Source of the DNA: Methanomassiliicoccales archaeon
Lineage (GTDB): Archaea; Thermoplasmatota; Thermoplasmata; Methanomassiliicoccales; UBA472
Assembly (NCBI GenBank): GCA_035527755.1
Contig: DATKZX010000026.1
Span: forward strand, 1-64,000
DNA: 64,000 nucleotides
Direction of reading: 5' to 3'
Shown in pieces: positions 52,035 through 64,000 of the stretch. How positions within the stretch are numbered: position 1 is the first letter of the stretch; the number at the start of each line of letters is the position of its first letter. The translations under genes were made by a program, and so were the position numbers. The notes beneath the pieces were generated by a model. It was not told where the DNA came from and searched no databases. It worked only from the letters and a program-made list of their open reading frames with translations.

Positions 52035-52301
52035 TCAGAGCAAAGTGATCTGTTCGGTCACAACGTTCTGAATTCCCGGAATGGCGCGCAAGGTTTCCTC
52101 GAGCGTGTCGATGAGTCCCTCAGCGTCCTCCATGACGAAGACGGCCTCCAATTTCTTAAGTCCAAAGGCCATGGGGAGGATGTCCGCCTTGGCCACTTTG
52201 ATATTGGCCGAAACGATCCCTGGCAACTTCGTTAGCAGGGTATCGAAATCGAAATCGGTATCCTCGGGCATGAGGGTGTACGTAGCTGCTACGGTTCCCA
52301 T
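52035..52301 (-). CDS. ef1b: Elongation factor 1-beta (aEF1B)
   Basis: An 88-residue protein with 'AATYTLMPEDTDFDFDTL' at the start and 'PMAFGLKKLEAVFVMEDAEG' in the middle, the pattern of archaeal EF-1beta. It exchanges GDP for GTP on EF-1alpha. ATG at 52301 has GGTGATT 5 bases upstream. The small zinc-ribbon gene lies 11 bases upstream, the standard archaeal pairing. Confidence 0.95.
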   Translation of the reverse strand: MGTVAATYTLMPEDTDFDFDTLLTKLPGIVSANIKVAKADILPMAFGLKKLEAVFVMEDAEGLIDTLEETLRAIPGIQNVVTEQITLL

Positions 52302-52312
52302 TCCAATCACCC

Positions 52313-52480
52313 TTAAGGTCCGACGAAGCCGCACTTCTTACATTCGTACTTGACGCTCTGGTCACGGCATTGGGCGCAGCGGCCTATCTCTTCAACACCA
52401 CATATCGGGCACTTGAAGAAGGTGATGCCATTGCCCACCAGCCGAATTCCGCATGAATTGCAAACCTTTTCATTCTCCAT
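52313..52480 (-). CDS. Small zinc-ribbon RNA-binding protein (COG2888-like)
   Basis: A 55-residue protein with four CxxC pairs: 'CNSC', 'CPIC', 'CAQC' and 'CKKC', making two zinc ribbons. The end 'YECKKCGFVGP' matches the archaeal zinc-ribbon protein commonly encoded next to EF-1beta, thought to act in translation. It is short and easily missed. A TATA element (TTATATATATA, around 52511-52521) lies about 35 bases upstream. Confidence 0.9.
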   Translation of the reverse strand: MENEKVCNSCGIRLVGNGITFFKCPICGVEEIGRCAQCRDQSVKYECKKCGFVGP

Positions 52481-52813
52481 AGGTCATCGCTTTGTGCAGG
52501 ATTATAGTCCTTATATATATACGTGATTCTAGAAAAAGGGTACGCGTCGAGTCCCTATCTGGGTCCCGAACAACCAGAAATCATTGGGTGATAGTAATAA
52601 GATCGCCGGCAATAAAATTTGTTATTATAATATATAATTAAGTTTTGCGCAAGTTCTTATACATTACTTTGATTATGGGGATATTAGTGGAATCATCCGG
52701 GAGGTCCAAGGCGATCGGCGTGCCTAAACGACCTCGATTCTGTGGTGGATGGGAAATCTTAAATAATACAAGGATTTACTCTCTCGTTCACACGCCGGCA
52801 CTTACTTACCAAT
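52481..52813. other. Intergenic region, promoters only
   Basis: No gene is seen in these 333 bases. The left side holds the TATA box of the zinc-ribbon gene. The middle (52610-52640) is very AT-rich (TTATTATAATATATAATTA). A TATA-like TTAAATAATA near 52760 probably drives the tRNA-Lys gene. I looked for box C/D or H/ACA RNA features and found none convincing. Confidence 0.5.
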
Positions 52814-52834
52814 GGGCCCGTAGCTCAGCTAGGT

Positions 52835-52863
52835 TGGGCCTTCGGTGACGAAGGTCCCTAGAG
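52835..52863 (+). other. tRNA-Lys intron 1 (D loop, position 20/21)
   Basis: 29 bases. The inner helix GGGCCTTCG/CGAAGGTCC (9 bp, one G-U) has loop GTGA. The central 4-bp helix CTAG/CTAG joins 52829-52832 to 52858-52861. The 3-base bulges are GTT (52833-52835) and AGA (52862-52864). Two bases (AG) separate the central helix from the D stem, so this is a slightly relaxed motif. Confidence 0.88.
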
Positions 52864-52902
52864 AGAGCATCTGGCTTTTAACCAGGTGGTCCGGGGTTCG
52901 AA

Positions 52903-52932
52903 AGGTACGCGGTAATTCCGTGTATGCGGAAA
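52903..52932 (+). other. tRNA-Lys intron 2 (T loop, position 59/60)
   Basis: 30 bases. The inner helix TACGCGG/CCGTGTA (7 bp, one G-U) has loop TAATT. The central helix TTCG/CGGA (one G-U) joins 52897-52900 to 52927-52930. The 3-base bulges are AAA (52901-52903) and AAT (52931-52933). The T stem serves directly as the outer helix, giving a full bulge-helix-bulge. Confidence 0.9.
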
Positions 52933-52956
52933 TCCCCGCGGGCCCGCTTGGGTAGG

Positions 52957-52966
52957 TGAAAATATA
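52957..52966 (+). promoter_or_regulatory. TATA box of the RNA polymerase operon
   Basis: GAAAATATATGC-type element right after the tRNA-Lys gene, about 100 bases before the proposed rpoH start. This gives a leader of about 75 bases unless the ATG at 52998 is used. Confidence 0.45.
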
Positions 52967-53066
52967 TGCAGACCGAAGTATCCAAACCCCGTTCCCGATG
53001 CATTTTTACAAGGTCGACAATTGGTGGAGGAACAGTCCGGTTTCTGCATGGTATGAGGTGATTCAT

Positions 53067-53333
53067 TTGGAGGAGTCCGTACCATTTAACGTATTGAGCC
53101 ACAAGATGGTTCCAGTCCATGAACTATTGAGCGACGAGGAAGTGGATAAGGTCCTGAAACGGTTGAAGGTGACCCGGGACCAGCTTCCTAAGATAAAGGA
53201 AAACGATGCCTGTATCAAAATGCTCGAGAAGGCCATGGGTAGGAGCATCCCGGAAAGGAGCATAGTGAGGATAGTTAGAGACAGTGAGACCGCCGAGATA
53301 GCGGAAATCTATCGTCTCGTTATAAGAGGGTGA
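53067..53333 (+). CDS. rpoH: RNA polymerase subunit H (Rpb5 C-terminal type)
   Basis: About 88 residues with the family core '[20 protein letters not shown]', '[17 protein letters not shown]' and a C-terminal '[11 protein letters not shown]'. It matches the small archaeal H subunit that equals the C-terminal half of eukaryotic Rpb5. I chose TTG at 53067 because GAGGTGAT lies 4 bases upstream and the sequence then begins near the conserved region. ATG at 52998 would add 23 residues without family similarity, but could be used by a nearly leaderless mRNA. It overlaps rpoB by 4 bases (GTGA). Confidence 0.9.
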   Translation: MEESVPFNVLSHKMVPVHELLSDEEVDKVLKRLKVTRDQLPKIKENDACIKMLEKAMGRSIPERSIVRIVRDSETAEIAEIYRLVIRG

Positions 53334-56300
53334 ATTTAGTGAGGGACCTCGTCGAACTTTATTTTAGAGAGAGCAGCATAGTCAACCATCACATCGCAAG
53401 TTTTAATGATTTTCTAGCAACGCAGGAAAACCCCAACAGTCGTATGCAGAAGATCGTGGACAACGTTCGGGTGTCGGCCGAGGACCCCGAGAGAGGGTTG
53501 ATCACGCTGGACCCAGAAAAGACAGACGGCAGGGTCATCCAGATCCGCGTCGGTCGTCGTCGCGATGAAAAGACCGGGCACGTGGACCCGCTCATCAAAC
53601 CTACCTTGCACATCGATAAGCCGATGGTGCGTGAGGCAAACGGTTATGTGCACCCCATCGACCCCATGGAGGCACGCCTCAGGAACCTCAATTACCTATC
53701 ACCCATCTACCTGGACTTCACAATAATCGAGGACGGCCTGGAGAAGGAGCCTGAACGGGTTCACATCGGTGACCTGCCCATCATGGTCAAGTCCCGTAAA
53801 TGTAACATTCACAGGGAGCGTCTCGAAGAGGACTACGAACTCGATGATGAGAAATATGGCGCCGAGCTGATGAAGAAGGGCGAAGACCCCATGGACTCTG
53901 GTGGATACTTCATCATCGGGGGCACCGAGAGGGTACTGATCACCCTGGAAGACCTTGCACCCAATAGGGTAATGGTCGAGCTCAGCGAGCGCTACGGGAC
54001 CAGCATGGAAGTGGCCAAAGTGTTCTCCCAGAGGGAGGGACACCGTGCCTTGACATTGGTAGAGAAGAAGCGCGACGGCATGCTCATGGTCACGGTACCC
54101 GCGGCATCCGGGCAGATACCCCTGGTTGCCCTAATGAAATCCCTGGGCATGGAGAACGACCAGGAGATCTATGAGGCCATTGTCTCCGCCCCAGAGATGG
54201 CCAACATCGTTTACGCGAACCTGGAAGAGATCCAGGACCCCAAGGTGTATGGGCCGACCGGTATTTTCAGCACCGAGCACGCCTTGACATATCTGGAAAA
54301 GAAGTTCGCCACTGGCCAGGCCAAGGAGTACAGGGTGAAGAAGGTCGAGTCCATCATCGACCGCTCCCTGCTACCTCATCTGGGCGATATCAAAGAGGAC
54401 CGCCTTAAGAAGGCCATATTCCTGGGCAGGATCGCCCGGTCCGTGTTGGAGCTTTCCCTGGGAAAGCGAAAGGAGGACGACAAGGACCATTATGCCAACA
54501 AGCGCCTGAAACTGTCTGGTGACCTCATCGAGGACCTGTTCCGTGTTTCTTTCACCAACCTGATGAAGGACCTTAAGTATCAACTGGAGAGGTCCTACGC
54601 CAGGAAAAAGGACCTGCGTATTAGCAGCGCCATACGCCCCGACCTCATGACCCACCGTCTTTTGCACGCGTTGGCCACCGGGAACTGGGTCGGCGGAAGG
54701 GCAGGTGTGAGCCAGCTACTGGACCGCACCTCCAACATGAGCACCCTTTCCCATTTAAGAAGGGTCACATCGTCCCTTACCCGTAGCCAGCCTCACTTCG
54801 AAGCTCGTGATCTGCATCCAACTCAATGGGGTAGACTGTGCCCGAACGAGACTCCGGAAGGACAGAACTGCGGTCTAGTGAAGAACGCCGCTCTGATCAT
54901 TAACGTCTCCGAGGGTTTCCGTGAGGAGGACGTCACCTTCCTGCTCAAGGACCTGGGCATACACGAGGTCAAGGGGCAGCAGATGGCCGGTACCCGTGTC
55001 TACGTGAACGGGGACCTGAAGGGTGTGCACGATAACCACGTCTTCTTGGTCAGTGAGATGAGGAACCGCCGCCGCTCCGGATTGCTCTCGGACGAGATCA
55101 ACATCCGCTATGTCGAGGAGATGGACGAGGTCATCATCAACTGCGATGAAGGCCGATTGCGCCGTGCACTACTCGTTGTAAAGGACGGAAAATTGGCCCT
55201 CACAAGAAAGCACATCGAGGACATCCGTGTGGGCAAGGTGCACTGGTCCGATCTGGTCCGTGAAGGAGTGCTGGAATGGGTCGACGCCGAGGAAGAGGAG
55301 GACACCTTCATCGCCGTAGAACCTTTCGAGGTGCCCCGAAAGTGCGTCAATTGCGAGCGAGACCTCTCGCCCCTGGATATGGACTGGATGAACCCAGGCA
55401 CATCCGATGCGAAGGCCGAGCTGAAGTGCAAGCACTGCCACGAACTGATGAAGGTCGATTTCATACTCAATAAGAACCACACCCACATGGAAGTGGATCC
55501 CATGGTCATCCTAGGGATCTGCGCCGGAATGGTTCCGTATCCCGAGCACAATTCTTCTCCGCGTGTCACCATGGGCGCCGGAATGGCCAAGCAATCATTG
55601 GGACTGTCGGCGAGCAATTACCGAAAACGCCCGGACACTCGCGGGCACATTTTGCACTACCCGCAGAAGCCGATGGTCCAGACCAAGTTCATGGACTTCG
55701 TGTCCTTCAATGACCGCCCAGCGGGTCAGAACTTCGTCGTGGCCGTACTGTCATACCACGGTTACAACATGGAAGACGCCCTCATTCTCAATCAGAGCAG
55801 CGTGCAACGCGGTCTGGGACGTTCTTCTTTCATGAGGACCTATCGAACCGAGGAACGCCGCTATCCCGGTGGTCAGGAGGACCATTTCGAGATCCCATCG
55901 CCAGACGTCAGAGGGGCAAGGACCGATATGGCCTACAGCAACCTGGGCGAAGATGGGTTGATCTCCCCGGAGACCAAGGTTATGGGAGGCGACGTCCTGG
56001 TGGGAAAGACCTCTCCCCCCCGTTTCGTGGAGGAGGAGGATACGAACTTCCTCACGCCGCAGAAACGCCGGGAAACGTCGGTGATCTGCCGGTCCGGTGA
56101 GACTGGATGGGTGGACAGCGTCATGCTCACGGAGTCGGAGAACGGCTCCCGGTTGGTGAAGGTCAAGGTCAGGGATGAAAGGGTCCCGGAACTGGGGGAC
56201 AAGTTCGCCTCCAGGCACGGACAGAAGGGAGTGGTGGGACTGCTGGTCCCCAGCTCCGACATGCCCTTTACCGCGGACGGGATCATTCCCGACCTGGTGA

Positions 56301-56931
56301 TCAATCCCCATGCCATTCCTTCACGTATGACCGTGGCCCATGTGCTGGAGATGATCGGTGGCAAGGTAGGCGCCCTCGAAGGACGCCTGGTGGACGGTAC
56401 CGCCTTCAGCGGAGAGCGCGAGGACGCTCTCAGACAATCTCTGGTGGAGTCCGGGTTCCAGAAGACCGGCCGCGAGATCATGTACGACGGTATCACCGGT
56501 CGAATGATCCAGGCGGAGGTATTCATCGGGGTGATCTACTATCAGAAATTGCACCACATGGTCTCCGGCAAGATGCATGTCAGGAGCCGCGGCCCGGTGC
56601 AGATATTGACCAGACAGCCTACTGAGGGAAGGTCGAGACAGGGTGGTCTGAGGTTCGGAGAGATGGAGAGGGACTGTCTGATCGGTCACGGTGCGGCCAT
56701 GGTCATAAAGGACCGGTTGCTGGACGAGTCTGACGGTACCTATCAATGGGTTTGCGGCAATCCCAACTGTGGCCACATGGCCATGCTTGACGCCAAAGGC
56801 TCGTTGCGTTGCACGGTATGCAACAACAACACCAACGTGCACCTCATTCAGACCTCGTACGCTTTCAAGCTGCTTCTGGATGAACTGCTTTCGCTTGGAG
56901 TAGCCATGCGTTTACAACTGGAGGATTTAAG

Positions 56932-56935
<4 letters not shown>
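53330..56935 (+). CDS. rpoB: RNA polymerase subunit B (unsplit)
   Basis: A 1,201-residue beta-like subunit. It includes '[26 protein letters not shown]' in the fork region, a zinc site in the middle ('KCVNCERD', 'CKHCHELM', near residues 670-705), the lid '[14 protein letters not shown]', and a C-terminal zinc clamp ('CGNPNCG', 'CTVCNNN'). In many methanogens this subunit is split into B'' and B'; here it is one chain, as in Thermoplasmatota and Thermococci. Start GTG at 53330 overlaps the rpoH stop; GTG at 53339, 5 bases after GGTGA, is an alternative. It overlaps rpoA1 by 4 bases. Confidence 0.98.
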
Positions 56936-61501
<4,566 letters not shown>

Positions 61502-61503
61502 AC

Positions 61504-61932
61504 ATGACCACTGAGATAACTTTCACTGAGGAGACCCTGCGCTATATCGCCCTTTTCGAGAAGGTGACCAAGGCCAGGGTCCGCGATTGCATGGAGACCG
61601 AGGACAAGCTGGTATACGTTGTCGACCCGGGCCAGGCCAACCGAGCGGTGGGCAAGGGCGGGGAGAACGTGATCATGCTGAAGAACACCACCGGCAAGAA
61701 CATCCAAGTGGTGGAGTTCTCCGACGACCCCGAGACGTTCATCAAGAACGTCTTCTACAATTACGGGCCGGAGAAGGTGGAGATCGAGACCCGCGGCACC
61801 ATCGTGCACGCCACGGTCACGGTCGATCCCGCGGTCAAGGGACGTGCTATCGGCAAGAACGGTAAGAACTTGAAGATAGCCCGGGACCTGGTCAACCGGC
61901 ACCACAACGTCCAAAGCATATCTGTGGCCTGA
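61504..61932 (+). CDS. nusA: NusA-like transcription termination/antitermination factor
   Basis: About 142 residues with two KH domains: 'NRAVGKGGENVIMLKNTTGK' near 43-62 and 'GRAIGKNGKNLKIARDLVNR' near 115-135. It lacks the N-terminal polymerase-binding domain of bacterial NusA, as usual in archaea. It binds RNA and probably modulates elongation. TTG at 61498 is an alternative start. The operon ends here: ribosomal S12 and S7, which follow nusA in many archaea, are absent and the next gene is on the other strand. Confidence 0.95.
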   Translation: MTTEITFTEETLRYIALFEKVTKARVRDCMETEDKLVYVVDPGQANRAVGKGGENVIMLKNTTGKNIQVVEFSDDPETFIKNVFYNYGPEKVEIETRGTIVHATVTVDPAVKGRAIGKNGKNLKIARDLVNRHHNVQSISVA

Positions 61933-62997
61933 TCAGTTCAAAGGCTCCCGTTCCACTTCCAGGCGGTCCGCGGTGGGGTACTCCTCCACCAGGTAGCACT
62001 GTAAGGGAAGTCGGGAAGCCAGGTCCTCCAACACCCAGGAGGCCACCTCTAACCTTTTCCTTTTCTCATCCAAGAACATTAGCTCCAGAGGTACTTCGTA
62101 TTCCTTTTCCAGCAAACGCATGGCCCACACCGGGTCATCTGCCTCCACTATGCCAAGCAGGATCATTCCCTCGCGGGTCACCAGGTCCATGGGACGGGCC
62201 ACGCGCTTGGCCCTCCTTTTCAGCCTTTCCCGCAGCTGCACCCGGTCCTTGAAGCTCGATGAGCAGAAGTGAATGGCAACGTCTGCCCCCATTGTGTTCA
62301 CGACCTCCCGGGCTAGGCCCTCACTGTCCTGGATAGCGCTGGAGGTGTCAGAACGTATGGTCAATCCCCTTCCCAACAACGCCTGGGAATTGGTCTCCGA
62401 TATTTCCAGCTCGTTAAGGTTAACGAAGCCTAGATCGTGCTCGGAAGCGTAACGACATAGCGCTAACAATCCCTCCCTCTCTCCGGGGATCGCAGGCACC
62501 TCGAACCCAACATCGATGGTCAGTCCTTCCAGGCTTTCAGCGATCCCTAGCTCGTCCAAATGGCCCCAGTTATCCACAGGGGGATGTAAACGCAGCTCAT
62601 CGAGGCCGCTCTCCTGCAATCTGAGAAATTTATCCCGATCGATAGTGGAGGTGTACAGATGAATGTGATGCTGGCTACCGAAACGCTCTTTGAGCATTTT
62701 GATATAATGAACCGTCCTGTCAATGACCGCCAATGGGTCGCCCCCAGTGATGCCAGTGCCCCTAGCACCTATGGCCATCGCTTCCTCTAAAACATCTTCG
62801 TCCTTCTCCACAAGACGTTCGTTGGCGTACACCACATCCCGGTTCTTCTTTTTCTCGGACAGAGGACAATAGTAGCAGGACATCGCGCACTTTCCGGTCA
62901 CCAGCAGGACCATCTTAGTTCCCTTACGGCAAAGCCGGCAACCGCGGGGTAGGCGCCTGGTGTAGAACGATGACGATTCCATGGGGATGGTACGCAT
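61933..62997 (-). CDS. Radical SAM protein (COG2108-like)
   Basis: About 354 residues. An N-terminal Cys pair ('GCRLCRKG') precedes the radical SAM site 'TGKCAMSCYYCPLSEKKK' (CX3CX2C, near residues 42-52). The TIM-barrel core has 'GARGTGITGGDPLAV'. The protein is related to pyruvate-formate-lyase activating enzymes and is found in many archaea without a proven reaction. ATG at 62997 is chosen (GGTGATC directly upstream); ATG at 63006 is possible. Its stop abuts the nusA stop with no gap. Confidence 0.88.
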   Translation of the reverse strand: MRTIPMESSSFYTRRLPRGCRLCRKGTKMVLLVTGKCAMSCYYCPLSEKKKNRDVVYANERLVEKDEDVLEEAMAIGARGTGITGGDPLAVIDRTVHYIKMLKERFGSQHHIHLYTSTIDRDKFLRLQESGLDELRLHPPVDNWGHLDELGIAESLEGLTIDVGFEVPAIPGEREGLLALCRYASEHDLGFVNLNELEISETNSQALLGRGLTIRSDTSSAIQDSEGLAREVVNTMGADVAIHFCSSSFKDRVQLRERLKRRAKRVARPMDLVTREGMILLGIVEADDPVWAMRLLEKEYEVPLELMFLDEKRKRLEVASWVLEDLASRLPLQCYLVEEYPTADRLEVEREPLN

Positions 62998-63079
62998 GAT
63001 CACCATACCATCACGGGCAGACTTAACGCTTATCCATGCCAAATCCTATATTCGCCTTTCCCCTTCGGAGAAAGGGAAC

Positions 63080-63733
63080 ATGAGGAAGGAAAGCAGGGTC
63101 ATTCTGGCGCTGGACGAAGTGCGGGGCGAGCGAGCATTATGGGTGGCGGGCCAGGTAGCTGATCTAGTGGACGCCATAAAGATCAATTGGCCGCTGGTAC
63201 TGTCGACATCTCCGGAGATCATTACCGAGCTTTCCAAACTCGCACCGGTCATCTGCGATTTCAAGGTGGCGGATATACCGAACACCGTATCCCTGATCGT
63301 CAGCCAGGCGATCAAGCGTGGCGCTGAAGGGGTCATCGTCCATGGTTTCACAGGCAGTGACTCTGTCAAGGCAGCTGTGCAGGCCGCGGAGGACCGTAAG
63401 ATATTCGTTGTCACCGAGATGAGCCATCCCGGAGGCACTGAGTACACCGCCTCGGCCGCGGAGTCTCTGGCCAGGATGGCAGTGGATTGCCATGCTTCAG
63501 GTATCATCGCCCCGGCCACAAGGCCGGAGAGGGTGGCGGCGTTACGCAGGATAGTAGGGGATCTGCTCATATTATCCCCGGGTGTAGGGGCACAAGGGGG
63601 AAGTGCCTCGATCACCCTCGAAAAGGGGGCAGACTATGTCATCGTCGGTCGGAGCATATACGGGGCGGAAAACCCTCGAGAAGCTGCGTTGCAGGTTGTA
63701 AGAGAGATAAAAAGTGCCTTCCCACAGAGGTGA
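63080..63733 (+). CDS. pyrF: Orotidine 5'-phosphate decarboxylase
   Basis: About 217 residues. It shows 'SRVILALDEVRGERALWVAG' at the start, and the catalytic 'ICDFKVADIPNTVSLIV' with the Asp-Lys-x-x-Asp tetrad in its usual order near residue 70. 'VHGFTGSDSVKAAVQ' and 'LSPGVGAQGGSA' follow, with the phosphate-binding 'VIVGRSIYGAENP'. It decarboxylates OMP to UMP. ATG at 63080 follows GGAGAAAGGGAAC. An upstream frame from 62981 is antisense to the radical SAM gene and is not coding. Confidence 0.95.
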   Translation: MRKESRVILALDEVRGERALWVAGQVADLVDAIKINWPLVLSTSPEIITELSKLAPVICDFKVADIPNTVSLIVSQAIKRGAEGVIVHGFTGSDSVKAAVQAAEDRKIFVVTEMSHPGGTEYTASAAESLARMAVDCHASGIIAPATRPERVAALRRIVGDLLILSPGVGAQGGSASITLEKGADYVIVGRSIYGAENPREAALQVVREIKSAFPQR

Positions 63734-63849
63734 CGAATTATCACCAATTGCGTTCACTGCCAGACACCTTTTTTTATAATCTGGAAGGAACCAACGTTTT
63801 TATACGGGGTCTGATATCAGTTGATAATTACCCCAGAGGAGATTTATTG
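63734..63849 (+). promoter_or_regulatory. pyrF terminator and promoter of the next gene
   Basis: After the pyrF stop, a T-run (CCTTTTTTTTATAA, 63767-63780) can stop transcription. A second element, GTTTTTATACGG (63797-63808), looks like a TATA box for the next gene, whose ribosome binding site GAGGAG lies at 63835-63840. Confidence 0.5.
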
Positions 63850-64000
63850 ATGGCTACGAAACAGGGGGGGTCCAGTCGCCCTACTGATAAGCAGCGTTCT
63901 ACTTCGTTGTTTAATTTCTCCCGGAACCTATCGGATTCTTGGATCGGAAGAAATTGGCAGACGGCGCTGTTAATAGTAATGTTGGTGTTCCTGGCATTGT
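63850..64000 (+). CDS. Membrane protein N-terminus, 3' partial
   Basis: The first 50 residues are visible: a polar, basic cytoplasmic start ('MATKQGGSSRPTDKQRSTSL') and then a membrane helix ('WQTALLIVMLVFLALF'-like). The pattern is compatible with a multi-spanning protein such as an oligosaccharyltransferase (AglB/STT3), whose N-terminus looks like this, but the fragment is too short to be sure. Confidence 0.55.
   Translation, partial: MATKQGGSSRPTDKQRSTSLFNFSRNLSDSWIGRNWQTALLIVMLVFLAL

Larger units (their letters stand above)
52814..52946 (+). tRNA. tRNA-Lys (anticodon UUU) interrupted by two introns
   Basis: The acceptor stem GGGCCCG/CGGGCCC and anticodon arm TCTGG-CTTTTAA-CCAGG (anticodon TTT) are intact. 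The D loop carries a 29-base insertion (52835-52863) and the T loop a 30-base insertion (52903-52932). Each can fold into a bulge-helix-bulge. Cutting after the second base of each 3-base bulge leaves a 74-base tRNA with D loop AGCTAGGTA and T loop TTCGAAT, both textbook sequences. There is no intron at 37/38. CCA is not encoded; the discriminator is G. Transcription of the RNA polymerase operon starts about 40 bases downstream. Confidence 0.93.

Noticed and set aside
52645-52848. Small plus-strand frame running into the tRNA-Lys gene
   Set aside because: It overlaps a clear tRNA and lacks coding signals.

Overview
This window is archaeal chromosome. It carries TFB, TBP, an Orc1/Cdc6 initiator, the large subunit of archaeal primase, a tRNA-splicing endonuclease, Gar1, Spt5, SecE, archaeal ribosomal proteins (P0, P1, L1, L11, L30e), a Cdc48/VAT ATPase and an archaeal RNA polymerase operon. 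The RNA polymerase B subunit is one unsplit polypeptide, and the genes are tightly packed with many 1-4 base ATGA/TAATG overlaps. TATA boxes and GGTGA-type ribosome binding sites are easy to see. Together these suggest a Euryarchaeote, most likely Thermoplasmatota (Methanomassiliicoccales-like or relatives). That placement is inference: there is no rRNA in the window. I see no mobile elements, CRISPR arrays or phage genes.

Layout. 1-3.2 kb: the end of a very large secreted beta-propeller-type protein. 3.2-4.7 kb: a TraB-like protein and an HTH regulator. 4.8-9.0 kb: a heat-shock block (Hsp20, Cdc48, Hsp20, coiled-coil protein, Phr-like regulator) with a shared candidate operator. 9.1-12.3 kb: EndA, a zinc-ribbon/TPR membrane protein, TFB and Gar1. 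12.5-22.5 kb: metabolism, with CoA synthesis (phosphopantothenate synthetase), SAH hydrolase plus a PfkB kinase, PurE, split GMP synthetase, a DUF523-DUF1722 protein and a riboflavin-type reductase. 22.5-29.2 kb: a PAC2 protein, RNA cyclase, a P-type ATPase and a CPA2 antiporter with a structured leader. 29.2-36.3 kb: tRNA-Gly, small proteins, acetyltransferases, AsnRS, an M20 peptidase, GcvT and Orc1/Cdc6. 36.4-41.3 kb: the classical ftsZ-secE-spt5-L11-L1-P0-P1 block. 41.3-46.4 kb: two more ftsZ genes, XRE and ribbon-helix-helix regulators with patterned promoters, acylphosphatase, a TatD-type hydrolase and TBP. 46.4-52.5 kb: RNA modification (TrmJ, TruA), AK6-type kinase, archaetidylinositol-phosphate synthase, PriL, radical SAM-HhH protein, EF-1beta and a zinc ribbon. 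52.8-61.9 kb: a split tRNA-Lys gene, then rpoH-rpoB-rpoA1-rpoA2-L30e-nusA. 61.9-64 kb: radical SAM protein, PyrF and the start of a membrane protein.

The most striking observation is the tRNA-Lys(UUU) gene at 52814-52946. It is interrupted in the D loop (29 nt) and in the T loop (30 nt). Both insertions fold into bulge-helix-bulge splice motifs whose removal restores a textbook tRNA. Other points of interest are the shared operator in the heat-shock block, three FtsZ paralogs (the third lacking the usual tail and paired with a tandem ribbon-helix-helix regulator), an AT-rich region with 21-bp-spaced repeats upstream of an XRE regulator, an Spt5 with an extra N-terminal beta-rich domain, and a two-state hairpin leader ahead of the antiporter gene.
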